Assembly: GCA_965230215.1 (NCBI GenBank)
Contig: CBDDKN010000001.1
Location: forward strand, 1,674,001 to 1,738,000
Direction of reading: 5' to 3'
From: RFSX01 sp965230215
Lineage (GTDB): Bacteria; Bacteroidota; Bacteroidia; Chitinophagales; Saprospiraceae
DNA length: 64,000 bases
Part shown: positions 8,919 through 16,646 of the stretch, one piece after another
How positions within the stretch are numbered: the first letter of the stretch is position 1
Layout of the letters: each line of letters starts with the position of its first letter
Position numbers and translations under genes: made by a program
The notes under the pieces: model-generated
Told to the model about the DNA's origin: nothing
What the model saw: only the letters and a program-made list of their open reading frames with translations
Databases searched by the model: none

Positions 8919-10136
8919 TTAATTGTATGGAAGACTCACTGAAAAGGTACTCCCCTCACCTTCTTTACTTGAAAATGAGATTTCACCATGCAGCAAGCTA
9001 ACATATCTTTTTACAATATTTAAACCCAAACCTGTTCCCTGTATGTTTTCAACATTAGTTGCTCTGAAAAACCGCTCAAATAACAAGTCCTGGTCTTGCT
9101 CAGGAATGCCCATTCCACGGTCTCTGACGTGAATATGAAAACGGTTTTCGTCATACTCGAGAACACAATCAATTTGTTTTTCAGAATATTTAATGGCGTT
9201 GCTTACAAGATTGAATAGTATATTTTTCAAAATGCGTTCATCTGAATTGATAGGTTTTTCTTCACCATTGACTATATGATGAAGTATCTGCCCTGGCTTC
9301 AACATACCTTTTACTTCCTCACCAACAGATTCGCATAAAGTATTGATATCCAGGTTTTGCTTTTTGATCTCTACCTTCCCTTCTTCGATCTTGCTTAATG
9401 AAAGAAAGTCATTCAATATCCCTGTGAGGTTGACAACTGCAGATTTGATGCGTTCGACGTGTTTAAGGCGTTTGTCCTGTTGATCCCCTTTCTCATACTT
9501 TGAGATGAGAGCAACAGAAGACATAATTGTGCTCAGTGGCGTTCGAAACTCATGAGATGCCATGGACACAAATCTTGATTTGAGTTCATTGAGTTCCATC
9601 TCCTTATTCAGGGCTTCGGTCAATTCAAGTTCACTCCGCTCCAATTTCTTGTTGGTCTGTAGCAAGTTATTAATCAATGCTTCCAACTCTACAGTCCGCT
9701 CTTCTACTTTTGCTTCCAATGATTTGTTGGCCTGCCGAAGTTTTTCCTGTGTTTTCTTTATCTCACTGAGATCGTGAATAATGCCGGTAAAAATGACTCT
9801 GTCGTTGAGAATTACTTCAGAAACTGCAAGACGCAATGGAAAAATTCGACCCGATTTCGTAATGCCTTTTACCTCTCGCCCGATCCCGATGATACGTGGT
9901 TCCTTAGTTTTTTGGTATCGGGACATATATCCATCATGCTCGGACTTATATGGATCCGGCATGAGCATAGATATGTTGTTTCCGATGCATTCGGACTCAT
10001 CATATTCAAATAAATGAAGTGCTGATCTGTTGATTGTTTCTATTCTACCGCGATTATCAATGGTAATAATTCCATCAATTGCGGTATCGATAACCGCTTT
10101 TAGTCTAAGCCCTATTTCTCCTGAAACTGCAGTCAA
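8919..10136 (-). CDS. FixL-like PAS sensor histidine kinase, probable haem sensor
   Basis: Domain order: a PAS domain (about 10-125), a coiled coil (126-185), HisKA with H195 (MASHEFRTPLS), and an HATPase domain with RGMGIP and GTGLGL motifs. There are no membrane helices, so it is cytoplasmic. The PAS segment EHDGYMSRY ... PRIIGIGREV is very close to rhizobial FixL. H67 aligns with the haem ligand H200 of Bradyrhizobium FixL, R73 with R206 and R87 with R220, the oxygen-sensing Arg; R81 replaces H214. Haem binding and oxygen sensing are therefore likely but inferred. The only possible N-terminal start in frame is TTG 10136, since a stop lies four codons upstream. The REC-CRP regulator follows in the same operon. 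Confidence 0.9.
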   Translation of the reverse strand: MTAVSGEIGLRLKAVIDTAIDGIITIDNRGRIETINRSALHLFEYDESECIGNNISMLMPDPYKSEHDGYMSRYQKTKEPRIIGIGREVKGITKSGRIFPLRLAVSEVILNDRVIFTGIIHDLSEIKKTQEKLRQANKSLEAKVEERTVELEALINNLLQTNKKLERSELELTEALNKEMELNELKSRFVSMASHEFRTPLSTIMSSVALISKYEKGDQQDKRLKHVERIKSAVVNLTGILNDFLSLSKIEEGKVEIKKQNLDINTLCESVGEEVKGMLKPGQILHHIVNGEEKPINSDERILKNILFNLVSNAIKYSEKQIDCVLEYDENRFHIHVRDRGMGIPEQDQDLLFERFFRATNVENIQGTGLGLNIVKRYVSLLHGEISFSSKEGEGSTFSVSLPYN

Positions 10137-10147
10137 TTCGCGCTTTT

Positions 10148-10183
10148 ATGATGATTGTCATAGACCTGCATGATACAAGTCAT
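10148..10183 (+). promoter_or_regulatory. Tandem FNR-like operator pair (site B)
   Basis: ATGATGATTGTCAT (10148-10161) and ATGATACAAGTCAT (10170-10183) are spaced 22 bp centre to centre, in the divergent region between the kinase operon and the CBS/Usp operon. For the rightward operon the pair lies upstream of the -7 box. For the leftward kinase gene a possible -7 box AAGCTTTG (10194-10187, minus strand) would put the start of transcription inside the second palindrome, suggesting autorepression. Confidence 0.85.
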
Positions 10184-10205
10184 TCACAAAGCTTAAAGCT
10201 ACGCA

Positions 10206-10213
10206 TAGATTTG
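10206..10213 (+). promoter_or_regulatory. -7 promoter element of the CBS/Usp operon
   Basis: TAGATTTG is a perfect match to the Bacteroidota -7 consensus TAnnTTTG. It ends 36.5 bp after the centre of the proximal operator of pair B, so transcription would start near 10220, about 11 nt before the ATG. The operators would be centred near -43.5 and -65.5. Confidence 0.7.
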
Positions 10214-10230
10214 AATAAAAATAAAACATT

Positions 10231-10647
10231 ATGGATTTATTAGCGCCTGTGTCCAGCTTAATGACTGGTGAAGTGATATCAGTAGGACCTGAAGATACAA
10301 TCAAAACGATAGAACAATTATTCCAACAGCATCGCATTCATCACATTCCTGTAGTAGAAGATGAAAAGCTGGTAGGTATTGTAAGTAAGTCTGATTATCT
10401 GTTTTTCAAAAGAGGTTTTAATGATGAAACGACAGATAATAGAATCGATGAGTTTAGAATGAAAACGCGAAAGGTGAAAGACATCATGACCAAAGGGATC
10501 GCAAAACTTGGGCCTAGTGAAAGAATAGGAGTTGCGGTAGAGGTATTTAAGGAGAACCTTTTCCATGCCATTCCCGTGGTAGAAGAAGGCAAACTTGTAG
10601 GGATGATAACCACCTTTGATATCATCAAAAAATTGTCAGAAGAATAA
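10231..10647 (+). CDS. CBS-pair domain protein
   Basis: A 138-residue protein made of two CBS motifs (about 8-60 and 80-135), each with the pattern 'G-V-x-D/E ... HHIPVVED-x-L-V-G-I-V-S-x-x-D'. CBS pairs bind adenosine nucleotides and often report energy state. There is no catalytic domain, as in the mycobacterial DosR-regulon protein Hrp1. It is the first gene of an operon with three universal stress protein genes and is controlled by operator pair B. Confidence 0.9.
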   Translation: MDLLAPVSSLMTGEVISVGPEDTIKTIEQLFQQHRIHHIPVVEDEKLVGIVSKSDYLFFKRGFNDETTDNRIDEFRMKTRKVKDIMTKGIAKLGPSERIGVAVEVFKENLFHAIPVVEEGKLVGMITTFDIIKKLSEE

Positions 10648-10653
10648 ATTTAA

Positions 10654-11733
10654 ATGATAAAGCTCAAATTATATGGCCAACCCACATCGACATTTGAATA
10701 TGTCAAGATGATGATAAAAGATCAGGCAGAAAAAGCCGGGATCGAACTTGTCATTGACGAAATAAAAGATGTGAAAAGGTTAATCGAGGATGGAATTGAG
10801 TCCATTCCTGCGATTAAGGTCAATAACCATATAAATATGAGCTATCATGCAAGTGAAGAAATAAATGATTTTATTACACGGGTAAATCAAACCTTACTCG
10901 AAGAAGGAAATTACGGTAATATGAAAAAAATAGTCGTACCAACAGATTTTTCAGAGACTTCCTGGAATGCAGTGGCTTATGCTTATGGACTTGCTGAGCA
11001 CATTAACGGTGTATTGAACCTGACACATTGCTATTTGCCTTCTGCGGTGGACGTCAATACACTAACCGAGAATTCCATCAAGGAGATGAAAGAAGACCAA
11101 TTGGAAGAATTCTACCAAAAGGTCAACTCCACTTGGGTAGGAGAAAAATCTAGCAAACCAGCTATTGCGAAGACATTCAAACTTGGTTTCCCTGTTGAAG
11201 AAATCATCAAATTGGCAGAGGAAGAAGATGCTTTTATCGTAATGGGAAGCACAGGAGATACAGGTGCATTCAAAAAGTTCTTTGGCTCTATTTCAACAAC
11301 TGTAGCTCAAAGGTCTGATCAGCCTGTATTTATCATTCCACCTAAGGCTGTTTTCAATCCTATAAAAAGGATAGCCTATGCTTGCGATTGTGATGAGATT
11401 CCTACAGACATCATGCACACGATCAATAAGTTTGCTGAAATGATGGGTGCTGAAGTTCATCTTATTCATGTAGAGGATTCAGATGAAATGGACATGTATT
11501 TTGATCTTATCAAGACCTGGAAGAGTCACTACCCTGATACAAAGGTTGAAAACCACTTCATCAAAGACGAAGACGTCAATCATGGATTAAATCAATTTGT
11601 GGAAGACAAGGAAATAGATCTGTTGGTGATGAAGCACAAACAACGTGGATTCCTTGATAACTTATTTCATAAAAGTGAGACTAAACAGATGAGTATTAAC
11701 TCAAAAACCCCGTTATTGGTATTACAATCTTAA
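10654..11733 (+). CDS. Thioredoxin-fold domain fused to tandem universal stress domains
   Basis: Residues 1-88 look like a glutaredoxin/thioredoxin fold: an opening beta-strand, a helix, and the cis-proline motif IPAIKV (51-56). The position of the usual CxxC is occupied by PTST (10-13), so no redox-active cysteines are present. Two universal stress protein domains follow, beginning with MKKIVVPTDFSETSWNA near residue 90. The first has the ATP-binding pattern G-x2-G-x9-GS (GSTG ... FFGS); the second is divergent. It is the second gene in the operon, 6 bp after the CBS gene. The combination suggests a binding or structural role rather than a redox enzyme. Confidence 0.8.
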   Translation: MIKLKLYGQPTSTFEYVKMMIKDQAEKAGIELVIDEIKDVKRLIEDGIESIPAIKVNNHINMSYHASEEINDFITRVNQTLLEEGNYGNMKKIVVPTDFSETSWNAVAYAYGLAEHINGVLNLTHCYLPSAVDVNTLTENSIKEMKEDQLEEFYQKVNSTWVGEKSSKPAIAKTFKLGFPVEEIIKLAEEEDAFIVMGSTGDTGAFKKFFGSISTTVAQRSDQPVFIIPPKAVFNPIKRIAYACDCDEIPTDIMHTINKFAEMMGAEVHLIHVEDSDEMDMYFDLIKTWKSHYPDTKVENHFIKDEDVNHGLNQFVEDKEIDLLVMKHKQRGFLDNLFHKSETKQMSINSKTPLLVLQS

Positions 11734-11748
11734 AAGTCCACAAATCTG

Positions 11749-12570
11749 ATGAAAAGAATTCTTGTTCCCTTTGATTTTACGGAAGTTGCCCTCAACGCCG
11801 TACAATATGCTATTGACTTTGCTACAGAAAATGATGAGATACATATTGTACACGTACATTCCGGTCTTCTGAGCATTCAAAGCCCTCTGATGTTGAAGGC
11901 TGGAATGAATTATATTGAAAGCATTAAAGGGGAAATTACAGAAACCATTAAGGCCAATTTGGAACTGCAAGAGATTCCGGAGATAGTGCATATTCAAGCC
12001 CTTAACGGAGATCCTGTGCATGCAATTTCAAAATATGCGCGCAAGAATCTTCTTGATCTTGCCATAATCGGTACAAGAGACAAATATGATCTATTTGACA
12101 GATGGATCGGGACCATTTCATTAGGATTGGTTAAAAGCCTGTACATTCCGGTTTACCTCATCCCTAGATTCGCCAAATTTGATGGTTTCTCTAAAATTAT
12201 GGTCGCCAGTGATCATCACCTCGGAAAACCTCAAATCCTACATCAAATCAAAGCCTGGAACGAAGAACACAACGCCTTTATCAAGTTTCTTCATGTCAAA
12301 GAACGGGTAAACAGTCTTTATAATGATGAGGCAGAAAAGATTGTGCGTGAGCTTTACGAGAAAGAGAATGTTGACTTCGGCTTTGAAATCAGCACGATCA
12401 ACAGTCGAAAAATAAGTGATTCCCTGCTGGCTTCCGCCTATAACTTTAAGGCTGACCTGTTAATTGTAATTGCTGAAAACCATAACTTCATGCATTCGCT
12501 ACTTTTCAAGAGTCTTAGCAAAGAATTGATTTTAAAATCATCAATTCCGGTGCTATTTCTTCATGACTAA
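11749..12570 (+). CDS. Universal stress protein, tandem UspA domains
   Basis: A 273-residue protein with two UspA-like domains, the first starting MKRILVPFDFTEVALNAVQYA. The nucleotide-binding loop is degenerate (GTRDKYDLFDRWIGTIS instead of G-x2-G-x9-GS), so ATP binding is doubtful for the first domain. It is the third gene of the CBS/Usp operon, 15 bp after the previous stop. UspA proteins help survival under starvation, hypoxia and other stress; the exact role here is unknown. Confidence 0.88.
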   Translation: MKRILVPFDFTEVALNAVQYAIDFATENDEIHIVHVHSGLLSIQSPLMLKAGMNYIESIKGEITETIKANLELQEIPEIVHIQALNGDPVHAISKYARKNLLDLAIIGTRDKYDLFDRWIGTISLGLVKSLYIPVYLIPRFAKFDGFSKIMVASDHHLGKPQILHQIKAWNEEHNAFIKFLHVKERVNSLYNDEAEKIVRELYEKENVDFGFEISTINSRKISDSLLASAYNFKADLLIVIAENHNFMHSLLFKSLSKELILKSSIPVLFLHD

Positions 12571-12601
12571 TCATTATTTTGGCAGCTATTAAAATCGATG
12601 T

Positions 12602-13405
12602 ATGAAAATTCTTTGCCCTATAGATTTCTCTTCTGTATCCGTAAAAGCCGCTGGCTGGACCACTCGTTTTCTTAATGATGTAGGTGGTGGAGAGATCACC
12701 TTTCTTCACTGTATGGAGACACAGCACAGATCTTCTATGTTTAGCCACATGGATGATGTGCTCAAGGAAAATGCTAAGCAGGATATTGAAACCCTTATAG
12801 CCAAATTAAAAGAAGTCGGTCCCGATGTTGAGTTCAGCCACCACATCATCAGAGCTGAACCTAAGGAATACATCGTTTCGTACGCCAGACATAAGCATTA
12901 TGATTGGATAGTTACTGGTACAAAAGGCTTGACAGCATTGAAAGACGTTACCGTGGGATCTGTAACAGAATATTGCATTAAAGAAGCAGGTAAGCCAGTG
13001 CTTACTATTCCTGATCATATCGAATACAAAAAAATCGATACGATCGTCATGGGAATTGACAATAAACTGATACAACACAGGGATATTCTCATGCCTGTAT
13101 TCAGTATCTGTAATGTGTTCGATGCGACCATCAGATTGGTACACATCAAGACAGAAGATGACAAAAAATTACACCACGATCCTTTGTATGAAGAGTTTTT
13201 CAGAGATGTTAATTATGAAATTGACTCTATCGAAAAAAATGGATCTATTTCAGAGACTTTAAGTCAATACGCTGAGGAGCATAATGCTGACATACTTTGT
13301 ATGGTGCACCACAAGAAAAACTGGTTCCAGGAATTATTCTCAAGAAGCATCACCAAGAGCGAGCTTTTTGATATTGACAGACCACTACTCGTACTGGCCG
13401 ACTAA
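12602..13405 (+). CDS. Universal stress protein, tandem UspA domains
   Basis: A 267-residue protein beginning MKILCPIDFSSVSVKAAGW. The first UspA domain has an intact nucleotide-binding motif, GTKG then nine residues then GSV (around residues 108-125); the second domain is divergent. It is the last gene of the operon begun by the CBS protein at 10231. The 31-bp gap before it contains no operator-like palindrome. Confidence 0.88.
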   Translation: MKILCPIDFSSVSVKAAGWTTRFLNDVGGGEITFLHCMETQHRSSMFSHMDDVLKENAKQDIETLIAKLKEVGPDVEFSHHIIRAEPKEYIVSYARHKHYDWIVTGTKGLTALKDVTVGSVTEYCIKEAGKPVLTIPDHIEYKKIDTIVMGIDNKLIQHRDILMPVFSICNVFDATIRLVHIKTEDDKKLHHDPLYEEFFRDVNYEIDSIEKNGSISETLSQYAEEHNADILCMVHHKKNWFQELFSRSITKSELFDIDRPLLVLAD

Positions 13406-13418
13406 CTAAGGGTTCTTC

Positions 13419-13454
13419 ATGATGCAAATCATAGCTTGTTTTGATTTCAATCAA
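13419..13454 (+). promoter_or_regulatory. Tandem FNR-like operator pair (site C)
   Basis: ATGATGCAAATCAT (13419-13432) is a perfect 5+5 palindrome, and TTGATTTCAATCAA (13441-13454) matches the FNR consensus TTGAT-N4-ATCAA exactly. Their centres are 22 bp apart, as at sites A, B, D and E. Confidence 0.88.
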
Positions 13455-13476
13455 AGCAGGCTGTTCAATTATTTCT

Positions 13477-13484
13477 CAACTTTG
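13477..13484 (+). promoter_or_regulatory. -7 promoter element of the CBS-CBS-barrel operon
   Basis: CAACTTTG matches TAnnTTTG at five of six fixed positions. It ends 36.5 bp after the centre of the proximal palindrome of pair C, the same offset as at site B. Transcription would start near 13491. Confidence 0.6.
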
Positions 13485-13526
13485 GCTTGAGAAGAATTAA
13501 ACAACAAACCAGTAAATATTGCATTT

Positions 13527-13973
13527 ATGGATATCATTTTGGATAAAGCCTTAAGAAACATAATGTCTAGTGAGATCACGAGTGTAGATCCGCTCTGTAT
13601 CGGTTCAGAAATTGCTGAACTGTTTGAAAAGAATGATTTCCACCACATCCCAGTAGTCAATTCTGACAATGAGCCGTTAGGTATCATAAGTGCCTCGGAT
13701 TACTATCAATTACAACATCACTTTACACGTCTTCAGCTTGATAAATCCAAAGAGGAGAATAAAAAGATATTCAGATCAGTACTGGCACAGGAGATCATGA
13801 CGCCCAACCCGGTATGCATGGAAGAAGATGCATCCATAGGCGATGCTGTAGACATATTCATTAAGAACAAAATCAGGGCGCTTATCATACTTAAAGATGG
13901 CAAACTGGCTGGTATCGTAACACCGATTGATATACTAAAATCAGTGGTCGGGCCAGCGTTGATAGACAGATAA
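13527..13973 (+). CDS. CBS-pair domain protein
   Basis: A 148-residue protein with two CBS motifs (around residues 10-65 and 88-142), including NDFHHIPVVNSDNEPLGIIS and a final GIVTPIDILK. It has no other domain. It is the first gene of an operon with a second CBS protein (1 bp later) and a predicted outer-membrane protein, controlled by operator pair C. An adenine-nucleotide sensing role is likely by family. Confidence 0.9.
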   Translation: MDIILDKALRNIMSSEITSVDPLCIGSEIAELFEKNDFHHIPVVNSDNEPLGIISASDYYQLQHHFTRLQLDKSKEENKKIFRSVLAQEIMTPNPVCMEEDASIGDAVDIFIKNKIRALIILKDGKLAGIVTPIDILKSVVGPALIDR

Positions 13974-13974
13974 A

Positions 13975-14388
13975 ATGGAAAAGACAGCTAAGCAAATAAT
14001 GGTCACTGACCCAGTGACTATTCACAAAGACAGCAAGCTCAAGCATGCGTTAACGATAATGCAAAAAGAAAAGGTGTCACACCTAATCGTGATCGATGAT
14101 AATATGCAACTGGCCGGTGTGATCTCTAAGAGCGACATTCTTAAATACCTATTGGAAGTACTGGCCAGAACTACCGGTAAAACTTACACATCACTGGAAC
14201 TTAATAATATTGATGTATCAATAGTGATGAGTTCAAATCCTGTACATTCAGAAGAAAATGCATTGCAGAGTAGCATTGCAAAATTATTGGTTGATAACAA
14301 AATAAACTGTATCCCAATAGTGGATAAAAATGGCACCGTAAAAGGTATCGTTACCCATTACGATATTATGCGGCTTTATGTATCTTAA
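13975..14388 (+). CDS. CBS-pair domain protein
   Basis: A 137-residue protein with two CBS motifs (MVTDPVTIHKDSKLKHAL near the start, and VMSSNPVHSEENALQSS in the second half), ending GIVTHYDIMRLYV. ATG follows the previous stop after a single base, so the two CBS proteins are likely made together and might form a complex. It is the third CBS protein in the island. Confidence 0.9.
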   Translation: MEKTAKQIMVTDPVTIHKDSKLKHALTIMQKEKVSHLIVIDDNMQLAGVISKSDILKYLLEVLARTTGKTYTSLELNNIDVSIVMSSNPVHSEENALQSSIAKLLVDNKINCIPIVDKNGTVKGIVTHYDIMRLYVS

Positions 14389-14404
14389 TCAAAATCCTTT
14401 AATT

Positions 14405-15073
14405 ATGAAAAACACTATCATTGCAATGATCGTGGGTAGCTTTTTGAGCACTAGCCTAATAGCTCAGGACACAGCTGAACCAGCGATCAATAGCAAATCA
14501 CTGAGCAGTTTAAAAATTAGTCCTGTTCAATTTGGTAAGTCCTATTTTGAAATGAGTTTGGAGTTGGATCTGGGAAAGGGCAAGTCCTCAATTCAGGTCT
14601 CGCCTATGGTATTACTCAAAAAGGATGCTTTTGAAGAATTCACTGGTATCCAGGGTGAGATCCAGTACAGATCATACCTCAAGCGTATCAATCGCAATAC
14701 CAGCCCCGATATGGTCAAATTTATTTCAGATATTGACTTTTATGCTGGAGCTTATGGTCTCGGACTTACATTTTCAAGAGACTACATGACCAATTGGTAT
14801 GACTTTGAATTGATGGAGGAATTCCGAGAAGAACATACCATGGATATCACTTCTGCAGAAGCTGGCGTTTTCGTAGGTGTTAAACTGATATTCGGACAGC
14901 GTGTGGTTCTAGATCTCCTGGCTGGAGGTGGTGTGAGATACTCAGATATCAGTGATACCTGGGAAGCTTCGCCCAACTTCAATTATACAATTTATTCCAA
15001 CGATGATGTCTTTGATCTGGGTTACTACGGCGTAAAACCGAGATTAAATCTTCAGATTGGAATCACCTTATAA
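14405..15073 (+). CDS. Secreted protein, probable outer-membrane beta-barrel
   Basis: A 222-residue protein. The start chosen, MKNTIIAMIVGSFLSTSLIAQD, gives a clear signal peptide; an earlier ATG at 14378 would add nine residues before it and overlap the CBS gene. The mature part has alternating amphipathic strands and a glycine-rich segment (VFVGVKLIFGQRVVLDLLAGGGVRYSD) resembling small Bacteroidota barrel proteins of the DUF3575 type. It is the last gene of the operon with two CBS proteins, which puts an envelope protein in the regulon. The function is unknown. Confidence 0.7.
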   Translation: MKNTIIAMIVGSFLSTSLIAQDTAEPAINSKSLSSLKISPVQFGKSYFEMSLELDLGKGKSSIQVSPMVLLKKDAFEEFTGIQGEIQYRSYLKRINRNTSPDMVKFISDIDFYAGAYGLGLTFSRDYMTNWYDFELMEEFREEHTMDITSAEAGVFVGVKLIFGQRVVLDLLAGGGVRYSDISDTWEASPNFNYTIYSNDDVFDLGYYGVKPRLNLQIGITL

Positions 15074-15079
15074 TCTTTA

Positions 15080-15844
15080 CTACATAAGCATATTCAGGCG
15101 ACTTTCTGCATAGATACGCAGGAGGTCGTCTAAAGCATAGCCAAGCTCATCACAAGGCATAACGAAATCGCTTTGATATCCAGACTCCAGTGATTTCAAC
15201 AAGGTATATATACATGAATTAACCTTGTCCTTTAATTCTGAATGCTGCTTTTTCTTAATTCCTGGATAGTAATGATGAATATCATCGATATGCTTGAGAT
15301 CATAATACTCCCAGTTACATATGAAATCATTGATATCATCTTCAAATTCAAACCATTCTTTTAGATTGAACATGCGATCGTTGATCGTCTTTTTGATTTC
15401 AAAATAATCATCCATACTGTCCCAAAGAACATCCAAAGGATATTCCGTTCTGAACAGGCATTGTCTTAAAGATCTGAATTCATATAATAAATGATAGGCA
15501 ATAGATTTCAAGCAAGAATGATTTGATTCTTCCACACAGACCGGTAGTGAAAGTATATAGCTATCCACCCGCTTAACAAAATCGATCATGTTTACATGCT
15601 CAATTTGGTAGCTTACTAGGTTCTCCTTTACGATGACCCATTCATCCTGAATTGATTTTATATTTTTTTGAGAAGACGAAATATCTTTTGCATCTGAGGA
15701 AAGCCATAAAGCAACACAAGCTCTATCCAGATCAGGGAATATCAGGTTATCGTCGTTTTGATCAATAGAATAAGGTGTTGCAGTCGTCGTTGACAGACCT
15801 GACAACATCATTATGATGGATAATATAACTGTCTGAAGTTTCAT
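15080..15844 (-). CDS. Secreted protein of unknown function
   Basis: A 254-residue protein with a signal peptide (MKLQTVILSIIMMLSGLSTTTA). The mature part appears mainly alpha-helical and acidic, with several Cys (for example LPVCVEESNHSC) that could form disulfides in the periplasm. I do not recognise a family. It starts 24 bp after the stop of the lipoprotein gene upstream and is probably in the same operon, under operator pair D. It ends 6 bp from the convergent barrel-protein gene. Confidence 0.65.
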   Translation of the reverse strand: MKLQTVILSIIMMLSGLSTTTATPYSIDQNDDNLIFPDLDRACVALWLSSDAKDISSSQKNIKSIQDEWVIVKENLVSYQIEHVNMIDFVKRVDSYILSLPVCVEESNHSCLKSIAYHLLYEFRSLRQCLFRTEYPLDVLWDSMDDYFEIKKTINDRMFNLKEWFEFEDDINDFICNWEYYDLKHIDDIHHYYPGIKKKQHSELKDKVNSCIYTLLKSLESGYQSDFVMPCDELGYALDDLLRIYAESRLNMLM

Positions 15845-15868
15845 AGCTTATTATTAATTATACAAAGT

Positions 15869-16552
15869 TTAATTTCTGAATATCTCAATTTCAAGATTGA
15901 CCGGAATAAGCATATCGCATTCAGAAATGTATGGTTTCTCTAGAATTCTGTCAAACTCAATCAATGTAGGGTTTAGTATATACTCAATTGTGTGGGTGTC
16001 CTTCTCAATCGATTTGTAATCCAGGGTAATGGCTTCAATGCTGTCTTTGTCTTCAGGAACATCAATTGATCTGAACAGGATGCTACCATCTGATTCCGGA
16101 GTAAGCAACCAAACAGACCATGTTTTCTCTTCATTTTGAAGATTGATGAATAAATGCCCTTTATAGGACTTGACAACTTGCTGATCACTGAACGACACCA
16201 TAGTATCCAGTTCATAGACTTTGGCTCGAATGCTATCCCCTCCTATATATTCAAAAGGTATACATTCCTTTCTGCCAGGCAGGTACAAACCTCCGGCAAC
16301 TATGCTGCAGTCCTCGGTTTGTTCTACTTCTTCAACTGTGGTGGTAAACTCATAATGCGATTCCAACACAATACAGGATGGGTTGATATATACACGTGAG
16401 CTATCGCTCTCGCACATGTACGTACCATGAAAATTTACCGGAATAGATTCGATAGGTTCAATATCCGGTGGCATAGCTCCAGCAAATTTCACACTGGGTT
16501 CGCAAGCCAGGAACAATGATATAAAAAGCAAAAATGATAATACCCTCAACAT
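15869..16552 (-). CDS. Lipoprotein of unknown function
   Basis: A 227-residue protein with a lipoprotein signal: MLRVLSFLLFISLFLAC, the Cys at residue 17 being the lipidation site. The mature part is rich in beta-strands and acidic residues. I do not recognise a family. It is the first gene of a two-gene operon (with 15080-15844) whose promoter carries operator pair D, so it is probably an envelope component of the stress regulon. Confidence 0.7.
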   Translation of the reverse strand: MLRVLSFLLFISLFLACEPSVKFAGAMPPDIEPIESIPVNFHGTYMCESDSSRVYINPSCIVLESHYEFTTTVEEVEQTEDCSIVAGGLYLPGRKECIPFEYIGGDSIRAKVYELDTMVSFSDQQVVKSYKGHLFINLQNEEKTWSVWLLTPESDGSILFRSIDVPEDKDSIEAITLDYKSIEKDTHTIEYILNPTLIEFDRILEKPYISECDMLIPVNLEIEIFRN

Positions 16553-16565
16553 CTTTCTCTTTTTA

Positions 16566-16573
16566 TAAAGTTA
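16566..16573 (-). promoter_or_regulatory. -7 promoter element of the lipoprotein operon
   Basis: On the minus strand this reads TAACTTTA, five of six fixed positions of TAnnTTTG. It ends 36.5 bp after the centre of the proximal palindrome of pair D. The predicted start of transcription (near 16559) is only about 7 nt before the ATG at 16552. Confidence 0.6.
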
Positions 16574-16595
16574 TGGTGAAAGCAAAAAGCAACTC

Positions 16596-16631
16596 ATGAT
16601 ATGAGTCAGAAGATCAATTGATAAAAGTCAT
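16596..16631 (-). promoter_or_regulatory. Tandem FNR-like operator pair (site D)
   Basis: In plus-strand orientation the two copies are ATGATATGAGTCAG (16596-16609) and TTGATAAAAGTCAT (16618-16631), with centres 22 bp apart. They lie between the end of a Usp gene and the start of the lipoprotein gene, both on the minus strand, so they serve the lipoprotein operon. Confidence 0.82.
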
Positions 16632-16646
16632 GAAGCTAAACTCTGC

